A stretch of DNA of 64,000 bases from Pontibacterium sp049599735 (GTDB lineage Bacteria; Pseudomonadota; Gammaproteobacteria; Pseudomonadales; Balneatricaceae): contig JBMYOX010000005.1 in NCBI GenBank assembly GCA_049599735.1, forward strand, positions 35,059-99,058. The letters run 5' to 3'. The notes under the pieces were generated by a model. The model saw only the letters and a program-made list of their open reading frames with translations. It was not told the DNA's origin and did no database searches. The position numbers and the translations under genes are program-made. Each line of letters begins with the position of its first letter. Position 1 is the stretch's first letter. Of the stretch, positions 16,479 through 26,543 are shown piece by piece.

Positions 16479-17305
16479 AGAAAAATTTGTCCTTCATAAA
16501 CGGTGGTTGCAGGCCCGGTCATAATGACTGAGCTGTTACCACCCTGCCAGCCAATATCCAGCTCGCCGCCCGGTAGTTGTACTTTTACCTGGCTATCGAG
16601 CAACCCTCTGCGAATACCCGCCACAACCGCCGCACAGGCACCCGTGCCACAGGCCCGGGTTTCACCCGCACCGCGTTCAAAAACCCGCAAACGAACTTCA
16701 CTACGGGACACTACCTGCATAAAACCAATATTCGCTTTGGCAGGAAAAGCCGTATGACTTTCGAGTAAAGGCCCCAGAGTTTCCACCGGTGCCGTCTCCA
16801 CATCATCTACCACCAGTACACCATGAGGATTACCCATAGAAACCGCCGAGATATCCAGATCCTGACCATCCACAGAGATCTTATAAGTCACCGCTTCCTG
16901 ATCAGCCTGAAAGGGAATATCAGCCGGGGCCAGCACAGGGGCACCCATATCCACTTCAACCTGGCGGTCTTCACGAATCTTCAGTACCGCGCGGCCATTA
17001 GCGGTGCCCACAGCAATTTCATCTTTGCCCGTCAGGCGTTTATCACGCACAAATTTGGCAAAACAACGGGCACCGTTACCGCAGTTTTCCACTTCAGAAC
17101 CGTCGGCATTATAAATACGGTAGCGAAAGTCAATATCCGGCTCACCCGGTGGCTCAACCACCAGCAGCTGATCAAAACCTACACCTAAGTGCCGGTCACC
17201 CAGCCTGCGTACCAGCCGGGGACTTAACTTCAGCCGTTGTGTGACCAGATCCAGCACCAGAAAATCGTTACCCAGGCCGTGCATTTTTGTAAAACGTATC
17301 AGCAT
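16475..17305 (-). CDS. dapF: Diaminopimelate epimerase
   Basis: Converts LL- to meso-diaminopimelate for peptidoglycan and lysine; 276 residues. The two catalytic cysteines lie in ENCGNGARCF near 73 and RACGTGACAA near 217, and the N-terminal MHGLGNDF motif is intact. It lies 11 bp downstream of lysA, so the lysine branch enzymes are produced together. Its stop overlaps the DUF484 start. Confidence 0.97.
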   Translation of the reverse strand: MLIRFTKMHGLGNDFLVLDLVTQRLKLSPRLVRRLGDRHLGVGFDQLLVVEPPGEPDIDFRYRIYNADGSEVENCGNGARCFAKFVRDKRLTGKDEIAVGTANGRAVLKIREDRQVEVDMGAPVLAPADIPFQADQEAVTYKISVDGQDLDISAVSMGNPHGVLVVDDVETAPVETLGPLLESHTAFPAKANIGFMQVVSRSEVRLRVFERGAGETRACGTGACAAVVAGIRRGLLDSQVKVQLPGGELDIGWQGGNSSVIMTGPATTVYEGQIFL

Positions 17306-17316
17306 TGCAGGCTCCG

Positions 17317-18573
17317 TTAACGATCCTTGGGGATCAGGCTTTCACCCCGCATCAGGTCGGCCAGGGTTTCACGCTGACGAATCAGGTGATACTGGTTATC
17401 ATCCACCATCACTTCAGCCGCCCGGGTACGGGTATTGTAGTTGGAGGCCATTGTAAAACCGTAAGCACCCGCAGAGCAGACCGCGAGCAGATCACCGGCC
17501 TGCAGGTTCAGCGCCCGGTTTTTACCTAAGAAATCACCGGTTTCACATACCGGACCGACCAGATCCCACTGTTTAGTTTCGCCTTCTTCGCGTACTTCAA
17601 CCGGGATAATTTCCTGGTAAGCACTATAAAGTGCCGGACGAATCAGATCATTCATCGCCGCGTCAATGATGGCAAAGTTTTTCTCACCGGAGGGTTTCAG
17701 GAATTCAACTTCGGTCACCAGAATACCGGCGTTTGCGGCAATAGAACGGCCCGGTTCAAAAATCAGCCCCAGTGGACGATCACCCAGACGTTCCAGCACA
17801 GCAGCAATATAATCACCGGCTTCCGGTGGCTGCTCATCGGTGTAACACACACCCAGGCCACCACCCAAATCCAGGTGACGGATAGTAATACCCGCTTCAG
17901 CCAGATGATCCACCAGTACCAGCAGGCGATCCAGCGCATCCAGAAAAGGCGCTATTTCGGTGAGCTGGCTGCCGATATGGCAATCCATACCCACCACATT
18001 CAGGTTTTCAAGCCCGGCTGCAACCCCATAAATACGCACCGCTTCATCAATATCCACACCAAATTTGTTTTCTTTAAGCCCGGTGGAAATATAAGGGTGA
18101 GTACCGGCATCAACATCCGGATTAACACGCAAAGAGACCGCGGCAACCTGCCCCATCTCAGCGGCTACCGCATTAATGCGCGCCAGTTCCGGCTCGGATT
18201 CCACGTTAAAGCAGTGAATACCCACTTCCAGTGCACGGCGGATCTCGTCCGCTTTTTTGCCTACCCCGGAAAATACAATCTTATCCGGGGTGCCGCCAGC
18301 TTTAAGCACACGCTCCAGCTCACCCACCGAGACAATATCAAAACCTGCACCCAAACGAGCCAGCACATTCAGTACCGCAATATTGGAATTTGCCTTGACC
18401 GCATAACACACCAGCGCATCACGCCCTTCCAGCGGCTGTGCATAACTCAGGTAAGCACGCTCCAGCGCATCACGGGAATAGATATACACAGGCGTACCTT
18501 CCGCTTCCGCAATACGGTTAACCGGTACATCTTCACAGCACAAGCGGCCGTCACGGTATTCAAAACTGTCCAT
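17317..18573 (-). CDS. lysA: Diaminopimelate decarboxylase
   Basis: PLP-dependent conversion of meso-DAP to lysine; 418 residues. The PLP lysine is in YAVKANSN, the phosphate-binding glycines in LDLGGGLGV, and the active-site cysteine region is GPVCETGDFLG. The gene follows the lptM-like lipoprotein gene by 12 bp and precedes dapF. No divergent LysR gene is adjacent; transcription probably starts upstream of the lipoprotein gene. Confidence 0.97.
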   Translation of the reverse strand: MDSFEYRDGRLCCEDVPVNRIAEAEGTPVYIYSRDALERAYLSYAQPLEGRDALVCYAVKANSNIAVLNVLARLGAGFDIVSVGELERVLKAGGTPDKIVFSGVGKKADEIRRALEVGIHCFNVESEPELARINAVAAEMGQVAAVSLRVNPDVDAGTHPYISTGLKENKFGVDIDEAVRIYGVAAGLENLNVVGMDCHIGSQLTEIAPFLDALDRLLVLVDHLAEAGITIRHLDLGGGLGVCYTDEQPPEAGDYIAAVLERLGDRPLGLIFEPGRSIAANAGILVTEVEFLKPSGEKNFAIIDAAMNDLIRPALYSAYQEIIPVEVREEGETKQWDLVGPVCETGDFLGKNRALNLQAGDLLAVCSAGAYGFTMASNYNTRTRAAEVMVDDNQYHLIRQRETLADLMRGESLIPKDR

Positions 18574-18585
18574 TACTTAATCTCG

Positions 18586-18699
18586 TTATTTCTGCTGTGT
18601 CTGTTGTGAGCCATCTTCAGGTAAAAACAGCGGGCCTTTCTGACCACAACCCGCCAGCAGCATCATGCTTACGAAGAATGCAAATCCAATCTGTTTCAC
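18586..18699 (-). CDS. lptM: Small lipoprotein LptM (YifL family)
   Basis: A 37-residue product with a GTG start. A short basic N-terminus and hydrophobic stretch lead to lipobox LLAGC, with Cys18 as the acylated residue, followed by GQKGPLFLP, the diagnostic LptM motif (CGxKGPLxxP). In E. coli, LptM stabilises the LptD-LptE translocon. The tail is a short polar segment. An in-frame GTG at 18711 could extend the N-terminus by four residues. The gene heads the lysA-dapF operon, as in other Gammaproteobacteria. Confidence 0.88.
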   Translation of the reverse strand: MKQIGFAFFVSMMLLAGCGQKGPLFLPEDGSQQTQQK

Positions 18700-18732
18700 T
18701 ATTTTGTCCACAGCCTGTTTATGTATCGGCCG

Positions 18733-18738
18733 ATTATA
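18733..18738 (-). promoter_or_regulatory. -10 element for the lptM-lysA operon
   Basis: On the minus strand this is a consensus TATAAT about 34 bp upstream of the lptM start codon. No good -35 is seen at 16-18 bp, so the assignment rests on the -10 alone. Confidence 0.4.
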
Positions 18739-18821
18739 CCTGTCAGCCGGAATGATGAGTACAGTCAGGAAGTCGGATATACTGCCCCTCTGCCTATAAA
18801 TATGAAGCCGGAGCCCTACCA

Positions 18822-19145
18822 GTGACCGAAAGTGAATTTAACGACAAGATTGATCAGACTCTGGAAACCATTGAAGAATTGCTGGATGAGGCAGAGACTG
18901 ATCTGGATTATGTGACCTCCGGCGGTGTACTGACCGTGATCTGCGAAAATCAAAGCCAGATCATTTTCACCCGCCAGGCCCCGGTAAAACAGTTATGGGT
19001 CGCCGCCCGTAGTGGTGGTTTTCACTTTGATTTTGATGAAAATCTTAATACCTGGATACGCGACAGTGATAAAACCCCACTTTCGACGTTTTTAGTCCCT
19101 ATTTTTCAGGAACAGGCCGGGGAAACCTTTAGATTTGAGGTTTAA
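18822..19145 (+). CDS. cyaY: Frataxin-like iron-sulfur assembly protein CyaY
   Basis: A 107-residue acidic protein with the frataxin fold: an N-terminal acidic helix (DQTLETIEELLDEAETD) that binds iron, then beta-strands with QLWVAARSGGFHFDF. CyaY modulates IscS-driven Fe-S cluster assembly. It has a GTG start and is divergent from lptM, as in Pseudomonas. Its 3' end overlaps the end of waaA by 17 bp on the opposite strand. Confidence 0.94.
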   Translation: MTESEFNDKIDQTLETIEELLDEAETDLDYVTSGGVLTVICENQSQIIFTRQAPVKQLWVAARSGGFHFDFDENLNTWIRDSDKTPLSTFLVPIFQEQAGETFRFEV

Positions 19146-20406
19146 CGCAGAGCAGAGGTTCTACCTGCTGGTAGAGCCTCTCAAGCGCCCCCTGGTTAGC
19201 GACAACAAAAGCGGCTGCCGCTTTACCTTGTGCGATAGCCTGTTCGTTATTTTTCAGTAATACCAGGCAGCAAGTCTCAAGATTATCCAGATCCTTAACT
19301 TTTACCAGCCCACCCGCAGCCTCAAGCGCATCACAGATCACCGCAAAATTAAAAACATGCGGGCCCATCAGCACGGGTTTGGCTAAAAACGCCGGTTCCA
19401 GAGGGTTGTGTCCACCCCGCTCAACCAGGCTGCCCCCGACAAATACCAGGTCCGCACAGCCATACAGCATCATCAGATCCCCCATGGTATCCCCCAGATA
19501 GACCTGAGTTTGCGGATTAGCTTGTCCATCACTACGACTGCAGGTATTAAAACCCTGCTGCAACGCCAGTTTTTTTACTTCAGCAAAACGTTCCGGATGA
19601 CGTGGCACCAGCACCAATAACAGATCAGGTTCAACAGCCTGTAAGCGTTTAAGCAATGACAACAACATTGCTTCTTCACCGGCGTGAGTACTACCTGCCA
19701 CCAGCACCTTGCGATGCGCACCCCATTGGGTTCGCAGTTGTACTGAGTTCTCAGATAAATTCACCGGAGCCGACACATCAAACTTAATACTGCCCGTTAC
19801 CTCCAGGCGCTCAGGCGGTAAACCCAGCGCCACAAACCGGCCACCATCCACCGGATTTTGCGCGGCCACTAAACTGAGGTTTTGTAACATAGGTCGGGTA
19901 AGGGCCGAAAAGCGTGCATAACCTCTGGCTGAACGCTCAGAAAGGCGGGCATTCGCCAGCAAAACAGGAATAGCGTTCTGCTGACAGCGCGCCACCATAT
20001 TAGGCCAAAGCTCAGTCTCAACCACCACCAATGCACGGGGGCGAATTGAACGGATAAAACGTTTTAACGCACAAGGCACATCGTACGGACAGTAATAATG
20101 CTGAACCCGATCACCAAACAAGCTCCGAGCCCGTTCCGCACCGGTAGGTGTCATGGTGGTTATGATAATGGGCATACCGGTATGGCGTGCCAGCAGGAGC
20201 TCCACCAAAGGGGCTATCGCCAGGGTTTCACCGACAGAAACGGCATGAATCCAGAGCGGCTGGTCTGCGCGGGCGACCACATAACCAAAACGCTCCCTAA
20301 GCCTTTCAGCGTAAGCCGGGGCTTTTTTAGAACGGCGCCACAGACGGAATAAAACAAACGGTAGGGCGAGATACCAAAGCAGCGAATAAAGTTGGCGTGC
20401 CATCAT
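19129..20406 (-). CDS. waaA: 3-deoxy-D-manno-octulosonic acid transferase
   Basis: Adds Kdo to lipid IVA, the first core sugar step; 425 residues. It has an N-terminal membrane anchor (LYSLLWYLALPFVLFRLW), then IHAVSVGE with the catalytic Glu, and a C-terminal GT-B domain with AGSTHAGEE and GGHNPLEPA. Its start overlaps the msbA stop by 4 bp. Placement after msbA links lipid A modification and export. Confidence 0.95.
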   Translation of the reverse strand: MMARQLYSLLWYLALPFVLFRLWRRSKKAPAYAERLRERFGYVVARADQPLWIHAVSVGETLAIAPLVELLLARHTGMPIIITTMTPTGAERARSLFGDRVQHYYCPYDVPCALKRFIRSIRPRALVVVETELWPNMVARCQQNAIPVLLANARLSERSARGYARFSALTRPMLQNLSLVAAQNPVDGGRFVALGLPPERLEVTGSIKFDVSAPVNLSENSVQLRTQWGAHRKVLVAGSTHAGEEAMLLSLLKRLQAVEPDLLLVLVPRHPERFAEVKKLALQQGFNTCSRSDGQANPQTQVYLGDTMGDLMMLYGCADLVFVGGSLVERGGHNPLEPAFLAKPVLMGPHVFNFAVICDALEAAGGLVKVKDLDNLETCCLVLLKNNEQAIAQGKAAAAFVVANQGALERLYQQVEPLLCVKPQI

Positions 20407-22169
20407 TCCTCACCCGCACTAAACTGCATTTTATGCAGATTAGCGTAAGCACCCTGCTTATTCAGTAACTCTGTGTGTGTGCCCTGCTCAACAATCGAGC
20501 CTTTATCCATCACCACGATCAGATCAGCATTTTCAATGGTCGACAACCGGTGAGCGATCACAAGGGTTGTTCGTCCTGCCATCACCGTCTCAAGTGCTGC
20601 CTGAATATGACGTTCAGACTCTGTATCCAGCGCGGATGTCGCTTCATCGAGTATCAGAATAGGGGCATCTTTCAGGATCGCCCGGGCAATCGCAATACGC
20701 TGACGCTGACCGCCAGACAGCATGACTCCGTTTTCACCCACCAGCGTCTCAAGCCCGCCGGGAAGCCGGGAAGCAAACTCCGTGACATGAGCCGCTTCTG
20801 CCGCCGCCTCAATAGCCGAGCGCGGGGCATCCGCTAAAGTACCATAAGCAATATTCTGGGCAATCGTACCTTCAAAAAGCACAACCTGCTGATTAACCAG
20901 GGAGATATTCGAACGCAGATCCAGTAGCGGAATATCGCTAATTGCAATTTCGTCCAGCACAATCATCCCGGACTGAAGGTTATAAAAACGTGGGATTAAG
21001 TTCGCCAGCGTGGTTTTACCACTACCCGACTTTCCCACCAATGCAATTTTTTGACCGGCCTTCACGTTCAGGGAAATAGCTTTTAAAACAGGATGCTGGG
21101 CATCATAAGCAAAATGTACGTCCTTAAAGCACATATTACCGCTCAGGCGCTTCACTTTATGAGAACCCTCATCAAGCTCGGCTTCCATATTTTCAAGCTC
21201 AAAAAATGTAATAGCGGCTGCAATTCCTCTCTGGATGATGCTATTCACTTCCGTTATTTGGCGAAGGGGCTTCGCAATCATGCCGGCAGCGGTAATAAAT
21301 GCAATAAACTCACCGGGACTCATATCAGCCAGCAATACCGGGTCTGTAGCAAAGTAAACCAATACAGAGAGTGCGGCAGCAACAATCAATTGCACGGTAG
21401 GTGTATTAATGGCCTGAGTGACTACCATTTTCATATACTGCCGACGGTTGTACTCACTGGCAGAGGAAAAACGGTCCAGTTCCTTCTCCTGGCCACCAAA
21501 GATCCTGACCACTTCGTAACCTTTAATCGCTTCAGAGGCGCTATGCGCAACATCGCCCACCGATTTCTGAATCCGTCGACTCAACACACGAAACCGCTTC
21601 GAAGCAAATACCACAACAACAACAATTAATGGCCCCAACGCAATAAAAACAAGGGTGAGTTTCCAGTTCAAATAAAGCAGATACGCAAACAAACCCATAA
21701 CTGTCAGGCCTTCGCGGATAACCACACGAATGGCATCAGTCGCAGCCCCGGTCACCTGTTCCACATTAAAGGTGAGACGGGATAATATTTGTCCGGAAGA
21801 TTCCTGATGATAAAACGAACCAGGCAACACCAATAACTTGCGGAACATCTCAACCCGAAGCTGATGCACTACCTGTCGACCTACATACGCAATACTGTAC
21901 TGCCCAAGAAACGTACCTATTCCTCGCACGAGAAATATTCCTATTACCGCTAACGCTATCCACCCCCGCTCCAGGGCCTGAGTATCCGAGGCACTAATTC
22001 CATCAACCAGATATTCCAGCCATTTAGCAAACGCTGTTTGAGAAGCCGCATACAAAGCAAAACCAATAAAACTGACAACAAAAATCATCCAGTACGGCTT
22101 CACATACACCAAAAGCCGCTTATAGGTTTGCCAGCCACTCTCTTCCACAGGGGTCTCTCTATCGGGCAT
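20403..22169 (-). CDS. msbA: Lipid A export ATP-binding/permease MsbA
   Basis: An ABC half-transporter of 588 residues that flips lipid A-core across the inner membrane. Six membrane segments lie in the first 320 residues. The nucleotide-binding domain has Walker A GKSGSGKTT, signature LSGGQRQRIA, Walker B ILILDEATSALD and the switch His in VIAHRLST. ATG 22169 is used; the adjacent TTG at 22172 is also possible. It is co-transcribed with waaA. Confidence 0.95.
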   Translation of the reverse strand: MPDRETPVEESGWQTYKRLLVYVKPYWMIFVVSFIGFALYAASQTAFAKWLEYLVDGISASDTQALERGWIALAVIGIFLVRGIGTFLGQYSIAYVGRQVVHQLRVEMFRKLLVLPGSFYHQESSGQILSRLTFNVEQVTGAATDAIRVVIREGLTVMGLFAYLLYLNWKLTLVFIALGPLIVVVVVFASKRFRVLSRRIQKSVGDVAHSASEAIKGYEVVRIFGGQEKELDRFSSASEYNRRQYMKMVVTQAINTPTVQLIVAAALSVLVYFATDPVLLADMSPGEFIAFITAAGMIAKPLRQITEVNSIIQRGIAAAITFFELENMEAELDEGSHKVKRLSGNMCFKDVHFAYDAQHPVLKAISLNVKAGQKIALVGKSGSGKTTLANLIPRFYNLQSGMIVLDEIAISDIPLLDLRSNISLVNQQVVLFEGTIAQNIAYGTLADAPRSAIEAAAEAAHVTEFASRLPGGLETLVGENGVMLSGGQRQRIAIARAILKDAPILILDEATSALDTESERHIQAALETVMAGRTTLVIAHRLSTIENADLIVVMDKGSIVEQGTHTELLNKQGAYANLHKMQFSAGEE

Positions 22170-22294
22170 CAACCAGAATCCGTTAAAAAATGAAGGGTGA
22201 TTATATTACAAAGCGTTAAGGTTTTGCGGTCAGCGTCCGACAAGGTAGAATTGAAGCGCTTCATGCAATCTACGCAGACTACCGGATTACAGAC

Positions 22295-23218
22295 TTGCTG
22301 CCATACAAATTTTTTCTTAACCCACGCTACTGGCCCACATGGCTTGAACTTGCATTCTTGAGGCTTTCTATCTGCCTGCCCCTCAGGTATCAACGGCTTA
22401 TCGGCCGAGCCACAGGCAGACTGTTATGTCTTCTGCTCAGCAAGCGCAGACACATAGTAAAAACAAACATTGCTCTATGCTTTCCAGAGCATTCTCCAGA
22501 ATATCAGGCAAAGATGGTAGCCGAAGTCTTTGAAAATAATGCCATTGGTTTTTTTGAAACCGCCATGGCCTGGTGGTCTTCACCTCAAAAATTATCCAAG
22601 CAGGTTAAGATCACAGGGCTGGAGCATATTGAGCAGGCCCAGGCCCAGGGGAAAGGTGTGTTGCTGATCGGTGCCCACTACAGCACCCTCGACCTAGGGG
22701 GCTTTCTCTTTGGACAAACTCAAGCCCTAAGCACCGTGTACCGCCCCCATAACAATGAGTTACTGGATTATTTCTTACGTAAGGGGCGTGGACGTTTTAC
22801 CGAAAACCTGATCGATAATCGGAATACGCGCGGTATTATAAGAAGCTTAAAAACCGGAAACGTTGTTTGGATCGCCCCAGATCAGGATATGGGCCCAAAA
22901 CATTCTATTTATGTGCCCTTTTTTGGACAAGATGCAGCAACGGTCACAACCGTGACAAAACTGGCCAGGCTATCCAAAGCTAAGGTAATGACTCTGGCTC
23001 AGTACCGCCTTCCCAAGGATCAGGGATATGAACTGCGAGTATCTCCGCCCCTTGAGGCCTTTCCCTCTGACGATGAGTATATGGATACCTGCAGAGTTAA
23101 CACCGCCATCGAGGAAGCTATACGCAAATATCCTACCCAGTACATGTGGGTACATAGGCGATTTAAAACACACCCTAAAGGAAAAGGACACCTGTACCGA
23201 ACCTTAGACAAGCACTGA
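22295..23218 (+). CDS. LpxL/LpxM-like lipid A acyltransferase
   Basis: A 307-residue member of the HtrB/MsbB family that transfers a secondary acyl chain to Kdo-lipid A. It has an N-terminal hydrophobic segment and the HX4D catalytic motif HYSTLD. Conserved segments YRPHNN and WIAPDQDMGPKHSIYVPFFG, where family members bind acyl donor and lipid, are present. Whether it acts as LpxL or LpxM is not clear. The start is TTG 22295; no ATG or GTG lies upstream in frame. It is divergent from msbA with 125 bp between them. Confidence 0.9.
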   Translation: MLPYKFFLNPRYWPTWLELAFLRLSICLPLRYQRLIGRATGRLLCLLLSKRRHIVKTNIALCFPEHSPEYQAKMVAEVFENNAIGFFETAMAWWSSPQKLSKQVKITGLEHIEQAQAQGKGVLLIGAHYSTLDLGGFLFGQTQALSTVYRPHNNELLDYFLRKGRGRFTENLIDNRNTRGIIRSLKTGNVVWIAPDQDMGPKHSIYVPFFGQDAATVTTVTKLARLSKAKVMTLAQYRLPKDQGYELRVSPPLEAFPSDDEYMDTCRVNTAIEEAIRKYPTQYMWVHRRFKTHPKGKGHLYRTLDKH

Positions 23219-23254
23219 CCGGTTATGAGAATAATAAAAAAGGAGCTCGCATTT

Positions 23255-24439
23255 ATGCTGGCCACCGACAAGCATATTAATACCGTAATATCTCTATCTG
23301 TATTATATATATTGCTGTATACCCCTGTCTGGGGTTCAGCATACACCAGCATTGCGGCCATTATTGCCATTCTATCGACCATTTATAGCGGATATTTAAA
23401 GAATTTTTCGAGTGAGAATAAACAAAGTATAATATTAATATTGATTGCACTAACCATCCACACTGCTTTATCTTCGTTACCAGAAAAATCTGTAACCGGA
23501 ACGGTTTCTGTATTAAAAGGACTTATACTTTATGTGCCTGCAATAATCGCAGGTAAGAACTTATCTCACCAGGATACAATCAAATATCTTAGCTATATTA
23601 TCGCACTGAATTGTATCTTCTTTTTATATCTTCTAGGTTTCATCATCGACTGGGAATCATCCTATCACTCAATCATGATGTGGTCCGAAAAACATCTTGG
23701 CAATCTGCATAACTTAAATAACGTCATCTTTACCACAAACTTAGCTGCCATCGTCGTTTTTATCATGGCAAAAAATAGTCTCTGTAAAATACTTTCTCTT
23801 CTGGCGATGCCGATACTAATAACAATCAGCATCGTTGTAAAATCAGAAGGATCTACTATTGCTCTATATTGCACATTATTGGCTGGAGCCTATTTCTTTG
23901 TACAGGACAGATACAAAAAAGCAATTATACTACTCTCAGTAACACCTATAGTTCTGTTGAATATTTTATATTATAGCCCGGATATTCTTCATCAACTTAC
24001 CGGCATAAGTTCAAACACACTTAACATCCGGTCAGATATATACTATCAGCTAATTAATGCTTGGCATCAGGAACCCTGGTTCGGCTGGGGCATTAATACT
24101 TATAAATATATTGAGGAAACAGCCACCAATGGCAGAAGTTTTCTTTATCCACACAACATCTATCTGGAAGCTTTATTTTCACTCGGCATTACAGGTGCCA
24201 TTATATTGCTACTAACTAAAGCCTATGCTTTATATAAAATTGATTTTTCGAAGTTAAAAACATCCCCTATTGCCCTGATTGCTTTTATGATTTACATCTA
24301 CATCAGCATCAAGGGCATGAGCGATATGAAATTTTTATCCCAGCAAACTATTGGCTGGTTTTGTGTTTGCTTTGGGCTATTACATGGCAGCATAGGACGA
24401 GAAAATGCTTCCCAGCCAACGAGTAAGAATCTAAATTAA
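23255..24439 (+). CDS. O-antigen ligase-like polytopic membrane protein
   Basis: About 394 residues with many hydrophobic helices. The large periplasmic loop and following helix contain WFGWGINTYKYIEE and YPHNIYLEALFSLGITG, typical of the Wzy_C/WaaL family (His in the PHN motif). It probably transfers or polymerises glycans on lipid A-core. ATG 23255 is preferred because AGGAG at 23241-23245 is well placed; ATG 23225 would add ten residues. Its codons are richer in A/T than the neighbours, common for O-antigen genes. It ends 3 bp from the convergent GT4 gene. Confidence 0.8.
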   Translation: MLATDKHINTVISLSVLYILLYTPVWGSAYTSIAAIIAILSTIYSGYLKNFSSENKQSIILILIALTIHTALSSLPEKSVTGTVSVLKGLILYVPAIIAGKNLSHQDTIKYLSYIIALNCIFFLYLLGFIIDWESSYHSIMMWSEKHLGNLHNLNNVIFTTNLAAIVVFIMAKNSLCKILSLLAMPILITISIVVKSEGSTIALYCTLLAGAYFFVQDRYKKAIILLSVTPIVLLNILYYSPDILHQLTGISSNTLNIRSDIYYQLINAWHQEPWFGWGINTYKYIEETATNGRSFLYPHNIYLEALFSLGITGAIILLLTKAYALYKIDFSKLKTSPIALIAFMIYIYISIKGMSDMKFLSQQTIGWFCVCFGLLHGSIGRENASQPTSKNLN

Positions 24440-24442
24440 TTA

Positions 24443-25480
24443 TTACAGGCCCGGAGCCAAAAACGCTATGGCATGTGACAAATTATCACGAAATTTTTCT
24501 TCATTATATTCATTAACTACCCGATCAAAAGCAGCATTGGCCATATAGCCAAGCTTATCTTGCGCCGACAATGCATATTCCAGTACATCTGCTAATTGTT
24601 CTGGACTCTGTTTATCAAAAAACAGCGCACTGACATTATCTTCAAACATATCAAGATGCCCTGTTGCATTCGAAATAACCATCGGCGTTGATGAAATTGC
24701 ACCATCTAAAGGCGTTAAGCCAAACGCATCCGATAAAGCGGGCACACATAACAAATCTATCGAAGATAAAAAGCGCTCTGTATCATCGACCCACCCCGTA
24801 AGCTTAACATCCGCATTCAGACCCAACTGGTTGATACTCGCAACAAGTTCATCACGTTGTTCGCCATCACCACCAAGAATAGCCTTAAAGGAGATATTAC
24901 GTTGTTTTAAAATACCCAGCGCATAAATATAATGATGAAAACCTTTTACCGGGTCGAGCCTGCCAAATGCTCCTATTATCGGCGGATCATTCCAGGGTTT
25001 TGGGTTAAAAGTGATATCCTTTTTAAAATGCGCCATATTGGGAATATTAAAGGCAGGCTTACCCAGTCCTCCCAGGCGATTAATTTCCGACTCTATATGC
25101 GTCGAGATATTAAAAAATGCATCAGCATAAGTCATTCGCTTAACATTGTTACTGTGGCTCACACCCACAACCTTAATGCTTCCCCGGGCCGCGCGTTTCA
25201 TAACGGCAACAGAGCGACTGCAATGGGCAATAATCAAATCCGGCTTCCAGGATTTAACCAAACGACGAGCTTTGAAGGATGCTAAAAAATCGTAATGTCC
25301 ACTATTGCGTAGTGTCTTTAGCTCTCCGTGCTTAGGCAATACTGTAGTAGATGAAACTTTACTTTGTTCTGCCACCAGCAAAACTTCATGCCCCAAGCTC
25401 GTCAGGACCTCAGTATAGTCGAGCACAACCTGCCAGCGCCCTCCGGTGGCATCCCCCAATACTGTATTAATGATTTTCAT
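24443..25480 (-). CDS. Family 4 glycosyltransferase (LPS core, third in operon)
   Basis: A 345-residue GT-B enzyme. The N-terminal domain has HCSRSVAVMKRAARG and the C-terminal domain has GAFGRLDPVKGFHHYIYAL, GGDGEQRDEL and the nucleotide-sugar loop near DAFGLTPLDGAISSTPMV. This is an EX7E-like motif with Asp in place of the second Glu. It is probably an inner-membrane-associated core sugar transferase. It is the last gene of the six-gene minus-strand operon, 34 bp after the ELM1 gene. The sugar specificity is unknown. Confidence 0.85.
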   Translation of the reverse strand: MKIINTVLGDATGGRWQVVLDYTEVLTSLGHEVLLVAEQSKVSSTTVLPKHGELKTLRNSGHYDFLASFKARRLVKSWKPDLIIAHCSRSVAVMKRAARGSIKVVGVSHSNNVKRMTYADAFFNISTHIESEINRLGGLGKPAFNIPNMAHFKKDITFNPKPWNDPPIIGAFGRLDPVKGFHHYIYALGILKQRNISFKAILGGDGEQRDELVASINQLGLNADVKLTGWVDDTERFLSSIDLLCVPALSDAFGLTPLDGAISSTPMVISNATGHLDMFEDNVSALFFDKQSPEQLADVLEYALSAQDKLGYMANAAFDRVVNEYNEEKFRDNLSHAIAFLAPGL

Positions 25481-25514
25481 CGATTGGTATTATCCTTCAC
25501 TGTACTTTTATTCG

Positions 25515-26543
25515 TCAAAAATTATCATCTGACTTTGATAGACCATGTAATCCAGATATCTCAATCAAGCGCCATAACTCATCGGCAGGATCGGCCCTTA
25601 GCCCGGAATCCTGCCCTTCAATCCTAACATCCAGCTTGTTTATCTGGCATCGCTGCAACCACCCTCGTTCCACCAAGCGACTAATAGCAGCCTCATAGCG
25701 TTGCTCCGGTTTGTGATCGAACGGAAAAATAGAGGTTGCAGGCTTTGAGCTATAAATCGCTTCAGTCAGCATCGATAGACTATCCTCAGTACAAAACACC
25801 CTGTCCGCAGCACCCAAATAGCTCATCATGACTTTACGGGGCTGCTGGCTATACCAGGTTGCATCCGCCAGTGTATCTTTGTGCAGGCCATCCGCCAGGA
25901 TTTGCTCCACATGAGCGCCAGTTCTGCGAGAGGTTGTTACCAGCCATTGAATAGAGCATTGATCAGCCAGCAGATTCATTTTTTCTGCAAGGGAGGCCCA
26001 GTCATTCTCGCTATAAAGATACTCTCGAGTACTGCCTCCGATTAATAAAGCCCACAACGGTTTGTGGTGCTGTTGCTTCAAAGCAGCACCCGCATCCTTT
26101 AACCCCTCACGATTAAAAGGTACCGGTGCCAGTGGCATCAGTATATTGTTGTCACTGCCCGTGGGCTCAATGGTAAAAACTTTTGAAAACAGCCCAGCCT
26201 TCAATCCACGCAACGATCCAATAAAGTAGTTCTCACAGTGAAATCGAGTTGCCAACGCTATGTTCAAATAGGCAGTATTACCACCCGTTGAGACAATCAG
26301 ATCAGGATGCCGAGTCGGTAATTCATATTGATACAGCTTACAAATTAATGACGAAAAAAACTGAGAGTTAGTATTAAGTAGCCCACGCAATAACTTACGT
26401 AACGGCTTAGCTCTCAAACGAACATCTATCCAGAAAAGTTCAATATCAAAACCTTTCTCTAATGTCTGAACCAAACCTTTAGTTTGATTAAAGTGACCGG
26501 GCCGACCATCACTCAAGCACCAAACACATAATTTTTTTTTCAT
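25515..26543 (-). CDS. ELM1/GtrOC1-family protein (intact paralogue)
   Basis: A 342-residue protein of the ELM1 (DUF1022) family, named after plant mitochondrial fission factors but common in bacterial LPS loci, where it is likely a putative nucleoside-diphosphate-sugar epimerase or glycosyltransferase-like protein. The diagnostic N-terminus is CLSDGRPGHFNQTKGL, followed by LIVSTGGNTAYLN, LLIGGSTREY, LVTTSRRTG and CTEDSLSMLTEAI. It overlaps the upstream GT4 stop by 4 bp (ATGA). A second family member lies at 29469-30344. Confidence 0.86.
   Translation of the reverse strand: MKKKLCVWCLSDGRPGHFNQTKGLVQTLEKGFDIELFWIDVRLRAKPLRKLLRGLLNTNSQFFSSLICKLYQYELPTRHPDLIVSTGGNTAYLNIALATRFHCENYFIGSLRGLKAGLFSKVFTIEPTGSDNNILMPLAPVPFNREGLKDAGAALKQQHHKPLWALLIGGSTREYLYSENDWASLAEKMNLLADQCSIQWLVTTSRRTGAHVEQILADGLHKDTLADATWYSQQPRKVMMSYLGAADRVFCTEDSLSMLTEAIYSSKPATSIFPFDHKPEQRYEAAISRLVERGWLQRCQINKLDVRIEGQDSGLRADPADELWRLIEISGLHGLSKSDDNF

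Noticed and set aside
17875..18609. A long open frame antisense to lysA.
   Set aside because: A shadow of the lysA codon bias; no ribosome site or family features.
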